Below are positions 30,029-37,213 of a stretch of DNA of 37,969 bases, one piece after another. Origin of the DNA: a virus. The stretch spans positions 1 to 37,969 of IMG/VR virus record IMGVR_UViG_3300049893_002995; one strand, given 5' to 3'. The notes beneath the pieces were generated by a model, which saw only the letters and a list, made by a program, of their open reading frames with translations, had not been told where the DNA came from and made no database searches. Both the position numbers and the translations under genes were made by a program. Every line of letters starts with the position of its first letter. Positions within the stretch are counted from its first letter, which is position 1.

Positions 30029-31023
30029 GTGAGTTGCGGGTAGAACGATGCCAGATCTGCGGCCTGGCTTGGACTGCGGGCGCGCTGGCGGAATGCCCGA
30101 ACTATCGGAATGCCGCGCATCGGCGCGTCAGGACAAATGTCCGAAGCCAGGACGTGCGACTGTTTTCTGCCACAGAGAGTTCAATGATGCTGGACACCCA
30201 GCCTTCGCCGCCGACGCCAGCGCCGGTGTTTCGTCCGGACCCGACGGAGGTGGATTTCGCGCGTCTTGCTCTCGCCGTCGTCACCCATGACCGACCGGAG
30301 CTGCTGTGCGAGACGGTGCGATCAGCAACAGCGTCGATCCCGGACTTTCGCGCGTTGTACGTGATCGGGAATCACCCGAACGATCGCGCGACGTTCGCTC
30401 GTCTCTTTGGTGCCGTCGGAGATGCACGTATCCGGTTCGTGCCGACGGGCCGACCGCCGGAGCATGCGGGGCGGCTTGCCGAGTCGTGGAACACCGCGAT
30501 GCAGTGGGCCTTCCGCGACTCGGAGGTGGACTGGCTTTGGTGCATGCACGACGACGTGCAGATCGTGCCGGGGTGGCCCGCAGTGGTCGCGACGCACCCG
30601 GCAGACGTGTACGTCGCGCCGTTCGGCGATGTGTGCTTTCTGCTCAGCCGCCGGGCATTCCGCGAGGTGGGGTGGTTCGACGAGCGGTTCACAGTCCGCG
30701 CATACCAAGACAATGACTGGGAACTGCGCGCGGCTCGGGCGTTGGGGCTGCGGAAGGTCGTGTTTGAAAACGAGATCCGGGCACCGAAGTCTTTGGCATG
30801 GGTCGTTCACAATCGTATTGGACTGTCGCAACACTGGTTGTCTAACCAGGCTTTCGACGATAGTTCCGCGAAGGCCCGGAGTGACGGGCTGGGGTTGCAG
30901 TGGCTCAAGGAGAAATGGCGCGCCGCCGCAGGGACACCCGTCGATTGGGACAAGGCACTCACAGTCGGCCCGTCGATGTCGGAAGTAGACTGGTACCCGT
31001 GGTTTGATCGGAGCGCGAGGTGA
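30025..31023 (+). CDS. GT-A-type glycosyltransferase, paralog 2, with an N-terminal Cys-motif domain, 332 aa
   Basis: GTG 30025 overlaps the previous stop. Residues ~5-45 (VERCQICGLAWTAGALAECP, then NYRNAAHRR) are a close copy of the small protein at 23265. A Pro-rich linker leads to the glycosyltransferase domain, with LALAVVTHDRPELL, HAGRLAESWNTAMQWAF, MHDD (Asp176-Asp177) and VGWFDERFTVRAYQDNDWE. It ends SEVDWYPWFDRSAR, the shared C-terminal motif. The fusion suggests that the Cys-motif unit serves the glycosylation system, perhaps as an acceptor or docking domain. Confidence 0.78.
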   Translation: MSELRVERCQICGLAWTAGALAECPNYRNAAHRRVRTNVRSQDVRLFSATESSMMLDTQPSPPTPAPVFRPDPTEVDFARLALAVVTHDRPELLCETVRSATASIPDFRALYVIGNHPNDRATFARLFGAVGDARIRFVPTGRPPEHAGRLAESWNTAMQWAFRDSEVDWLWCMHDDVQIVPGWPAVVATHPADVYVAPFGDVCFLLSRRAFREVGWFDERFTVRAYQDNDWELRAARALGLRKVVFENEIRAPKSLAWVVHNRIGLSQHWLSNQAFDDSSAKARSDGLGLQWLKEKWRAAAGTPVDWDKALTVGPSMSEVDWYPWFDRSAR

Positions 31024-31760
31024 TCGACTTCAGCCGCACGAGCATCGCCATCTCGACGCACAACCGGCCCGCGTACTTGATCGAGTGCGCGAAGGCGTGG
31101 GCCGAGACCGCGCCGGACTACCGAGCGATGTTCGCCGTCGTGAATCACCCGGACGGCGCGACCGGGTTCTCCCCGCCGGACCCGATGCGGTGCCGAATAA
31201 TCCACACCGGGCGCGTCCCGGAGCACGCGGGGTGCATGGCGAAGACGTGGAACCTGGCGATGCAGTGGGCCTTCCGCGATCCGCAGGTGGACTGGTGCTT
31301 GTGCTCGATGGATGACGCTGAGATTCGGCCGGGGTGGGCTAACGTGGTCGCCGCGCACGACTTCGATCTGTATTTCGCTCCGGCTGGAGACCTGGTGTTT
31401 TTGTTGCACCGGCGCGTGCTTCGCGAGGTCGGGTGGTTCGACGAGCATTTCCCGGTGGTCGGCTTCCAGGAGTGGGACTGGCAGGCGCGGGCGATCCGGG
31501 CGCTTGGGTTGCCTCGCGTGTCTCTCGACGACGCGCACGGCTGGCGGCACAATCCGATCGGGCTGAGCGCGTTCTGGATTCACCGGGGCGAGGGCGCGGC
31601 TCCGACGACCCGGCAGGAACGGTACAACGCTCACGCACAGGCGTGGCTGGAGCTGAAGTGGGGATGTCCGATGCAGGACATGGTCCATCTGCTGTCCAGC
31701 GGCAACATCCCAGCGCCGCGGATGCCGGAGATCGAGTGGTATCCCTGGTTTCAGCGCTAA
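31020..31760 (+). CDS. GT-A-type glycosyltransferase, paralog 3, 246 aa
   Basis: GTG 31020 overlaps the stop of paralog 2. It is the closest relative of paralog 1: NHPDGATGFSPPD, IIHTGRVPEHAGCMAKTWNL, SMDDAE (Asp98-Asp99) and VGFQEWDWQARAIRALGLP match it nearly residue for residue. It ends PEIEWYPWFQR. The very high similarity points to recent tandem duplication. Its donor specificity may differ, but that cannot be read here. Confidence 0.78.
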   Translation: MIDFSRTSIAISTHNRPAYLIECAKAWAETAPDYRAMFAVVNHPDGATGFSPPDPMRCRIIHTGRVPEHAGCMAKTWNLAMQWAFRDPQVDWCLCSMDDAEIRPGWANVVAAHDFDLYFAPAGDLVFLLHRRVLREVGWFDEHFPVVGFQEWDWQARAIRALGLPRVSLDDAHGWRHNPIGLSAFWIHRGEGAAPTTRQERYNAHAQAWLELKWGCPMQDMVHLLSSGNIPAPRMPEIEWYPWFQR

Positions 31761-31778
31761 GAGGCTAAGAGGGATGTC

Positions 31779-32537
31779 GTGACGGCGCATATCGTTGACC
31801 CGAGTACCTTAGAGATCGTCGTTGTCGCGCACTCGCGCCACGCGCTTCTTCGGGAGACCTTGCGGATGTGGGTCGAGACCACGCCGGGGTACCGCAGCAT
31901 GGTCGTTATCGCTAATCACCCGACTACTCTAAACGGCATCGTTCTGCCGGAGCGTACAATTCCGGTGCAGACGGGCCGAGTGCCCATCCATGCGGGGCAG
32001 CTCAGCGAGAGCTGGAACCTGGGGCTGCAATGGACGTTCAGCATGCACCCTGACACCCAGTGGGTGATCTGCTCTCAGGACGATGTGAAGATCGCGCCTG
32101 GCTGGCTAGAGTTGGTGAACAGCCACGAGGCCGACGTCTACAACGCGCCCGCTGGGGACATGGTCATGCTGATCAGCCGCCGCGCGTTCCGGGAAGTCGG
32201 TTGGTTCGACGAGCACCTCCGCACCATCGGTGGGCAGGACATGGACTGGATCGCGCGGGCGGTGGTCGTACTCGGGCCGGAGCGCATCGTCTCGGAGGAC
32301 TACCACGGCTGGCGATACAACGAGATCGGCCTGGAGAAATTCTGGGAGTCGTCCGAGGGGAAGGCGACGCCTGGGAGCAGCTATCTGTCGGGCGGAGATG
32401 TGGACACAAAGCTCAAGGCGGCCATCCGGGCGAAGTGGGGGATCAGCTCTCAGGAGCTGCACGATGCGCTCGTCGCGCACGCGGTGCCGCAGCCTGCGCA
32501 GAAGGAGTACGAATGGTACCCGTGGCTGTCACGTTAA
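31779..32537 (+). CDS. GT-A-type glycosyltransferase, paralog 4, 252 aa
   Basis: GTG 31779 follows AGAGGG after an 18-base gap. It is the most divergent copy: VVVAHSRHALLRETLRMW, HAGQLSESWNLGLQWTF, SQDD (Asp101-Asp102), VGWFDEHLRTIGGQDMDWIA. It ends KEYEWYPWLSR with the shared tail. The last bases that encode the tail are also read, in another frame, as the start of the next small membrane protein. Confidence 0.77.
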   Translation: MTAHIVDPSTLEIVVVAHSRHALLRETLRMWVETTPGYRSMVVIANHPTTLNGIVLPERTIPVQTGRVPIHAGQLSESWNLGLQWTFSMHPDTQWVICSQDDVKIAPGWLELVNSHEADVYNAPAGDMVMLISRRAFREVGWFDEHLRTIGGQDMDWIARAVVVLGPERIVSEDYHGWRYNEIGLEKFWESSEGKATPGSSYLSGGDVDTKLKAAIRAKWGISSQELHDALVAHAVPQPAQKEYEWYPWLSR

Positions 32538-32641
32538 GCGGTTGGGAGACGGTCGCGCTGCTCGGGGCGGTCGTGGTGGTGGTCGCGCTCAATGGTTGGG
32601 TTCTTGCAGCGCTCATCGAGCGTATTCGAAGGCGGCGATGA
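32513..32641 (+). CDS. Small single-pass membrane protein, 42 aa
   Basis: ATG 32513 lies behind AAGGAG (32501-32506), which is inside the fourth glycosyltransferase. The product is short: a polar start (MVPVAVTLSGWETVAL), one membrane segment (LLGAVVVVVALNGWVLAALI) and a basic tail ERIRRRR, so the tail probably faces the cytoplasm. The strong start signal and the overlapping TGA with the next ATG support it. Its role is unknown. Confidence 0.6.
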   Translation: MVPVAVTLSGWETVALLGAVVVVVALNGWVLAALIERIRRRR

Positions 32642-33234
32642 TCCTTGACGAGTTCTTGGCCACCTGCGAGGGGATCGAGAAGGCGTCGCCGCCGGAGACG
32701 ATGCGCTGGCTCTATGACACCGTTCAGTCGATGCAGACTGTATTGGGTCGCGCCCCGTTCTGCGTGGAGATCGGGAGCTGGTGCGGGGTGACGGCCGTGG
32801 CGATGGGGCTGGCGGGCGGGAACGTCCTGTGCGTGGACCCGTTCACCGTTTCCGACAGCCAGACGAAGGAGCGGATGCTATACAGCTTCGCCAACGGGAC
32901 GCCGCCGCTGCTCCACTTCGCGGGCAACGCGCTGCGCATGGGACTGGGCTTCCGATTGCTCCCGGTGGTCGGGCTGAGCCGGGACGTGGCGCCGCTGCTG
33001 CCGGACGGGTGTGCGGACTTGGTGTTCCTCGATGGGGATCACGAGGACTGCATGACCGACGTGTTTGCCTGGGGGCCGAAGGTGCGGCCGGGCGGGCTGC
33101 TTTGCGGCCACGACGAGGGGCAGGAGCCGGTGCGAAAGGCGTCGGCCGCGTGGGCGGAGCGGGTCGGGACGCCGCGGGTGGCGGTGTCGGATGCGAACGT
33201 GAATTGCTGGTGGGTGCGGACGCCCGCTAAGTGA
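32638..33234 (+). CDS. SAM-dependent methyltransferase, Methyltransf_24-like, 198 aa
   Basis: ATG 32638 overlaps the preceding TGA. FCVEIGSWCGVTAVAMG and GGNVLCVDPF form the SAM-binding fold; DLVFLDGDHEDCMTDVFAWG and VRPGGLLCGHD are typical of the class I family that includes Methyltransf_24 O-methyltransferases. It is clearly distinct from the methyltransferases at 23521, 29351 and 33606. In this cluster it may O-methylate a sugar, but the target is not shown. Confidence 0.78.
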   Translation: MILDEFLATCEGIEKASPPETMRWLYDTVQSMQTVLGRAPFCVEIGSWCGVTAVAMGLAGGNVLCVDPFTVSDSQTKERMLYSFANGTPPLLHFAGNALRMGLGFRLLPVVGLSRDVAPLLPDGCADLVFLDGDHEDCMTDVFAWGPKVRPGGLLCGHDEGQEPVRKASAAWAERVGTPRVAVSDANVNCWWVRTPAK

Positions 33235-33261
33235 GCGCGACAGCGCGAAGGGAGGCTAACG

Positions 33262-33603
33262 ATGGGTGAGATCGAGTTTGCAGACGAGGTGCGGTTGTGT
33301 CCGTTGTGTCAGTTGGCGGCCGTGCGAACGCCGGATCTCGATACAACCGGGCAGCTCGCGTTCCAATGCGCGAACCTGCATCCGGTGTTCTTCGAGGCAC
33401 TACCCGTCCAGCAGGAGGCGGCGGCCGTCCATCACGTCGTGGTGGGCGACGCGGCGGTCGCCGAGAAGGTCGGTCCTCCGGCGGAAGGTCAGGCGGAGTT
33501 CGACCCGGATGCGGCGGACGAAGCGCAGGACGCGTCGGATGCCGAGGACGCGGAGGACACGCGCGCGTTGCACAAAGCCGCGCCCAAGAGGAGCAAGCGG
33601 TAG
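33262..33603 (+). CDS. Small zinc-type protein with an acidic tail, 113 aa
   Basis: ATG 33262 has a strong ribosome binding site (AAGGGAGG). The N-terminus has CPLCQLAAV and a later FQCANLHPVF, a possible zinc site of Cys and His. The C-terminal half is a highly acidic, Ala-rich, presumably unstructured tail (DPDAADEAQDASDAEDAEDT) ending in a short basic patch KRSKR. No function is evident. Confidence 0.55.
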   Translation: MGEIEFADEVRLCPLCQLAAVRTPDLDTTGQLAFQCANLHPVFFEALPVQQEAAAVHHVVVGDAAVAEKVGPPAEGQAEFDPDAADEAQDASDAEDAEDTRALHKAAPKRSKR

Positions 33604-33605
33604 CC

Positions 33606-34235
33606 ATGCGCTCGGACGAGACCGCCACGCTGTTCGAGGATCGCCTGGGCGTCGTCATCGACGAGGTCGGCGCGCTCGGGACGGTGGTGGACATCGGCGC
33701 GCACGTCGGGGCGCTGACGCTCCCGGCCCTGGCGCGCGGAGCGACGGTCGTGGCGGTCGAGCCGTGCATCGTGCACATGGCGGCGCTGCTGATCCAGGCG
33801 AACGACGTCGGCGCGGGCACGCTGCTGCCGGTGGCGGCGGCGATCTGGGACCAGGGCGGACGGCTGTTCCCACTGTATGGCCGGAGCGTCGGCGGGCTGC
33901 GAGCCGACCCCGGGCAGCTGAGTCTGCTCCCGTTCCGGGAGAGCCAGGTGGTCGGGTGGACGGCGACGATCACGCTGGACGAGCTGTTCCAGCACATCGA
34001 GCCGCCGCAGATCGACCTGCTGAAGATCGACGTGGAGGGCGCGGAGCACCGCATCCTGCCCGGCACCTCGCTGGCGTCGCTGCGCCGGGTGCGGCACCTC
34101 GACCTGGACAACCACGACATCCGGAGCGACATGTTCGGGCAGGGGCTGGTCAAGTGGGCGGACCTGGACGCGCTGCTGCGCGAGGCGGGGTTCGCGTTGC
34201 AGGCGTCCGGGCTGTGGAAACGTGAAGGGGGCTGA
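33606..34235 (+). CDS. FkbM-family methyltransferase, 209 aa
   Basis: ATG 33606 starts MRSDETATLFEDRLGVV, two bases after the preceding stop. The motif set is VVDIGAHVGALTLPALARGA, VVAVEPCIVHMAALL, and DLLKIDVEGAEHRILPGTS, the last being the strong signature of FkbM-type O-methyltransferases, which act on sugars and natural products. The length is normal for the family. It belongs with the sugar-modifying cluster. It precedes the homing endonuclease by five bases. Confidence 0.85.
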   Translation: MRSDETATLFEDRLGVVIDEVGALGTVVDIGAHVGALTLPALARGATVVAVEPCIVHMAALLIQANDVGAGTLLPVAAAIWDQGGRLFPLYGRSVGGLRADPGQLSLLPFRESQVVGWTATITLDELFQHIEPPQIDLLKIDVEGAEHRILPGTSLASLRRVRHLDLDNHDIRSDMFGQGLVKWADLDALLREAGFALQASGLWKREGG

Positions 34236-34240
34236 CCACC

Positions 34241-35203
34241 GTGCTGTTTGATTCGGAGCTAAGACGCCGTAATACCACAGCGATGTGGGCCAACAGAAGT
34301 CCGCATGAGCGAGCCGAAATTGCTAAGAAGATCAGCGTGGCGCTCAGAGGACGAACTACTCCTGCGGACGTTCGGCGGAAGCTGAGCTTAGCTCACAAGG
34401 GGCAGGTTTCTTGGAACAAAGGGTTGAAGGAAACAAGACCAGAAGTTCTTGAGCGTCTGAGAGTTTCTCATTTAGGCAAAACACTACCAACGGCTCAGAG
34501 AAACAAGATATCGGAAAGCCTGAAGGGACGTACAGTTTCCGCAGAGGTTCGTGAAAAAATCCGAAAATCTCAGCCGTTTCTAGGAAAGTCTCTTCCGCTT
34601 AAAACGCGACGGAAATTGTCTGTGGCTTGTCGCGGTTGGAGCCATTCAGCTGAAGCAAAGCGAAAGATCGCCGCGAGTTCTAAACGTCGTTGGCGAAACC
34701 CGGTTTTCAAAGCTACAGTTGGTGAGCGCATTCGAGTCACGAAAACTTCGGAAGAAGGCCGCGCTAAATGCATAGCTGCAGGTCGAAAAATATGGGCAAA
34801 CCCCGCGGCAAAAGAGAAACGGGCTCGAACGATTTCTAAGCCTGAGATCAGAAGAAAGTTCAGAGAAGGCGCTGAGAAGAGTATCAAGTCTGCGCGAAGA
34901 AAACCGAATGGATTAGAACAACGGGTGAACGTGTTTTTGGATGGTGTGGCCCCAGGACAATGGCGGTATAACGGTGGGGGCCGAGGCGCAAAGAAAATTG
35001 CCGGACATTTTCCTGATTTTGTATGCGCTGGACAAAAGAAACTCATCGAAGTTGACGGGGAATACTGGCACACAAATCCAGCAAAGGACCGAGAAAGAAA
35101 CTCCGCTTATAAACGGGCTGGATATAGACTTCTGGTCGTTAAGTCCGGCGCGGTTTATAGCGGTATCGCAGACCGACGCCTAAAGAGGTTTTGTTATGAT
35201 TAA
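34241..35203 (+). CDS. Free-standing homing endonuclease, NUMOD3-like repeats plus EDxHD/Vsr-like nuclease, 320 aa
   Basis: GTG 34241 follows AAGGGGG. The first two-thirds consist of repeated basic helices of the kind found in NUMOD3 DNA-binding units (HERAEIAKKISVALRGR; RNKISESLKGRTVSAEVREK; TRRKLSVACRGWSHSAEAKRK). The C-terminus has HFPDFVCAGQKKLIEVDGEYWH then Asp in NPAKDRERN, the DxxxxxE-V-D..WH...D layout of Vsr-like/EDxHD endonucleases such as I-Bth0305I. GC content is clearly below all neighbours, a mark of recent transfer. It overlaps the HAD gene start by eight bases. It would cut DNA and copy itself into related phages. Confidence 0.82.
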   Translation: MLFDSELRRRNTTAMWANRSPHERAEIAKKISVALRGRTTPADVRRKLSLAHKGQVSWNKGLKETRPEVLERLRVSHLGKTLPTAQRNKISESLKGRTVSAEVREKIRKSQPFLGKSLPLKTRRKLSVACRGWSHSAEAKRKIAASSKRRWRNPVFKATVGERIRVTKTSEEGRAKCIAAGRKIWANPAAKEKRARTISKPEIRRKFREGAEKSIKSARRKPNGLEQRVNVFLDGVAPGQWRYNGGGRGAKKIAGHFPDFVCAGQKKLIEVDGEYWHTNPAKDRERNSAYKRAGYRLLVVKSGAVYSGIADRRLKRFCYD

Positions 35204-35870
35204 ACACATCGCGTTTGACTGCGATAACACACTTATCTCAGCCGACGCGCTTCATTACGTTGCCCTGAACCGGGCGCTGGAGCTGCACGGGACGATCATC
35301 ACGCCCGCCGAGCACCTGAGCACGTTCAAGGGGCTGCCGACGAAGCGGAAGCTGGCGATGCTCGTCGAGCGGGAGCGGATCAAGCCCGAGGACGTGTCGG
35401 CCATCGCGGTGGCGAAGCAAGCCGCGACGCTCAAGGCGATCGCCGAGACGATCCGGCCCGACAAGGCGGTTCTGGCGCTGATCGAGATGCTCGCCAGGCT
35501 CGGCTGGGCGATGTGCTGCTGCTCGAACGCGGTACGGGCCAGCGTCGAGGCGATGCTGATCGAGAGCCAGCTCATGCCGTACATGGCGTTCTTTCTGAGC
35601 AACGAGGACGCCGACCCGAAGCCGTCGCCCGCGATCTACCTCAAGGCCGCCACTCTGTTCGGCGTTCGGCCGGAGCAGATGGTCGTGGTCGAGGACGCGA
35701 CGCCGGGCAAGCTGGCGGCGAAGGCGGCCGGGTGCCCGCTGGTCGAGGTGACGTGCCCGGCCGACTGCACGCTGAAGCTGCTTCCGGCCATCTATCGCGC
35801 GGCGAGCCTGAACGGTAACGGGAGCCAGCCGCGCGCTTGGGCATTCCGGGAGGAAGAGGCGTCGAAATGA
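35196..35870 (+). CDS. HAD-superfamily phosphatase, beta-phosphoglucomutase-like, 224 aa
   Basis: ATG 35196 follows AAAGAGG and starts inside the homing endonuclease. HIAFDCDNTL gives the catalytic Asp8 and Asp10; CCCSNAV is motif II, DADPKPSPAIYLKAA motif III and VVVEDATPG motif IV. The length suits the HAD phosphatases that act on sugar phosphates. Its first ~20 codons are AT-rich like the endonuclease, while the rest is GC-rich, so the boundary of the inserted segment may lie within the gene. It may trim a sugar phosphate in this cluster. Confidence 0.82.
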   Translation: MIKHIAFDCDNTLISADALHYVALNRALELHGTIITPAEHLSTFKGLPTKRKLAMLVERERIKPEDVSAIAVAKQAATLKAIAETIRPDKAVLALIEMLARLGWAMCCCSNAVRASVEAMLIESQLMPYMAFFLSNEDADPKPSPAIYLKAATLFGVRPEQMVVVEDATPGKLAAKAAGCPLVEVTCPADCTLKLLPAIYRAASLNGNGSQPRAWAFREEEASK

Positions 35871-36070
35871 ACGGCACCGTGAAGCGATTGGTGTGGCGAT
35901 GCTGGAAGTGCAATCAAGTGATTGCCAGTCAACCCGGCACATTTGAGGAACCGATATTTCCGATGACGGATGAAAGGCATAAATCTCGATGCCCGCACTG
36001 CCGAGCGTACAACGTTTTACGTATGGCGGGTCCGCGGGCATTGCTCTGTCAGGAAGAGGTGCCAGCATGA
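35867..36070 (+). CDS. Small zinc-ribbon-like protein, 67 aa
   Basis: ATG 35867 overlaps the HAD gene stop. The product contains CWKCNQ near residue 11 and CPHCRAYN about 30 residues later, a CxxC...CxxC ribbon, with a basic start. It sits between a phosphatase and a nucleotidyltransferase. Its stop overlaps the next ATG. Confidence 0.65.
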   Translation: MNGTVKRLVWRCWKCNQVIASQPGTFEEPIFPMTDERHKSRCPHCRAYNVLRMAGPRALLCQEEVPA

Positions 36071-36825
36071 GGATCATCTTGCCGATGGCGGGATACGGGA
36101 GACGGTTCCGGGAGCAGGGCTACACGGCGGAGAAGCCGCTGATCGAGGTCAACGGCAAGACGCTGCTGGAGTGGGCGCTGGAGCCGATCCCGAAGGAGTG
36201 GGAGCCCATTGTCGTCGCCAGGCAGGACCAGCCCTACGAGCTGTTCGTCGATTACGTTTCTCAGGGAGGCCCAGGCGCGCATCTCGGGAAAGGGCGCGCT
36301 TCGGTGATCGCGCTTCCCGGCCCTACCGGCGGCGCGTCTATGACGGTGCTCGCCGCCGCCGTCGCCTTGCCGCCCGACGAGCCCGTCGCGGTGATGAACT
36401 GCGACCAGTGGTTCCAGTGTGACCTGGAGGCAGCGACGCGGCGGGCGCTGACCGAGGCGTGGGACGGCTATATTCTGGTCTTCGACGGTTCCGGCCCGCA
36501 GTGGTCCTACGCGATCTGCAACTCGGCGCGGACGGACAAGGTGGTCGGCGTGGTCGAGAAGCCCGCTGTGCAGCCGCCGCACTCCGCGCCGACGGTCGGA
36601 TTCTACTGGTGGCGGAAGGCTGCGGACTTGGTCTGGACAGTCTGCCAGATGATCGGAGCGAACGACGCAGTGAACGGCGAGTATTATCTTGCACCGAGCT
36701 ACAACAGGCTGCTGCGCTGGGGCGCAGGCGACGTGCGGGCGGTTCCGGTGGACGAATTTGTCGGCCTGGGGACGCCGGAGCAGGTGCGGTCGTTCGAGCA
36801 GGCTGCGCTGGTGAGGGAGCCATGA
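36067..36825 (+). CDS. Sugar nucleotidyltransferase, 252 aa
   Basis: ATG 36067 overlaps the zinc-ribbon stop. MRIILPMAGYGRRFREQGY then EKPLIEVNGKTLLEWAL is the nucleotide-binding signature; VAVMNCDQWFQCD gives the metal-binding Asp; GVVEKPAVQPPHSAPTVGFY matches the later family motif. It is distinct from the RfbF-like enzyme at 25400, so the phage may make two activated sugars. Which nucleotide and sugar it uses cannot be decided. Confidence 0.8.
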   Translation: MRIILPMAGYGRRFREQGYTAEKPLIEVNGKTLLEWALEPIPKEWEPIVVARQDQPYELFVDYVSQGGPGAHLGKGRASVIALPGPTGGASMTVLAAAVALPPDEPVAVMNCDQWFQCDLEAATRRALTEAWDGYILVFDGSGPQWSYAICNSARTDKVVGVVEKPAVQPPHSAPTVGFYWWRKAADLVWTVCQMIGANDAVNGEYYLAPSYNRLLRWGAGDVRAVPVDEFVGLGTPEQVRSFEQAALVREP

Positions 36826-37154
36826 GACTACGAACCTTTCATCTCTCGGCGGAATTTGACGATGGTCCGGGCGAATGCGGCAGTGGCGGAGCCTACGTCG
36901 AGAAGGCAAGAACCCCCGAGGATGCCGTGCGAAAGTTGCTCTCCACGCTCGGTGGCTGCCCAACGGACATCGAGGTGCTAGAACTTTTGGGGGTGGGGGA
37001 ATACCGGAAGTGGGTCTGGGAGGGGAGCGCTTGTCGCCAGGTGTGGCCGCATTCAGAAGACTGTTCGTGCCAACGCTGCACTGAAACCAAGTCTCGGATG
37101 CAGGTGCTTGCGGACGCCGACATGGGAGCATACGAGCAAGCGGAAGTCGCGTAG
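36822..37154 (+). CDS. Hypothetical protein with C-terminal Cys pair, 110 aa
   Basis: ATG 36822 overlaps the previous TGA. The sequence begins RLRTFHLSAEFDDGPGECGS and has a cysteine group DCSCQRCTETK near residue 84. TPEDAVRKLLSTLGGCP resembles a small alpha/beta domain. No known family is recognised. Confidence 0.58.
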   Translation: MRLRTFHLSAEFDDGPGECGSGGAYVEKARTPEDAVRKLLSTLGGCPTDIEVLELLGVGEYRKWVWEGSACRQVWPHSEDCSCQRCTETKSRMQVLADADMGAYEQAEVA

Positions 37155-37165
37155 AGGGAGCCGTG

Positions 37166-37213
37166 ATGTTGCTGCACGAAACCGAAACCCACACCGCGAA
37201 GGAGCCGTCATGA
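37166..37213 (+). CDS. Possible 15-residue leader micro-ORF
   Basis: ATG 37166, behind AGGGAG, encodes MLLHETETHTAKEPS and ends at TGA 37211-37213, overlapping ATG 37210 of the next gene. The sequence GGAGCCGTGATG before it resembles AAGGAGCCGTCATG before the next gene, so it may simply be a duplicated start region. Confidence 0.25.
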   Translation: MLLHETETHTAKEPS

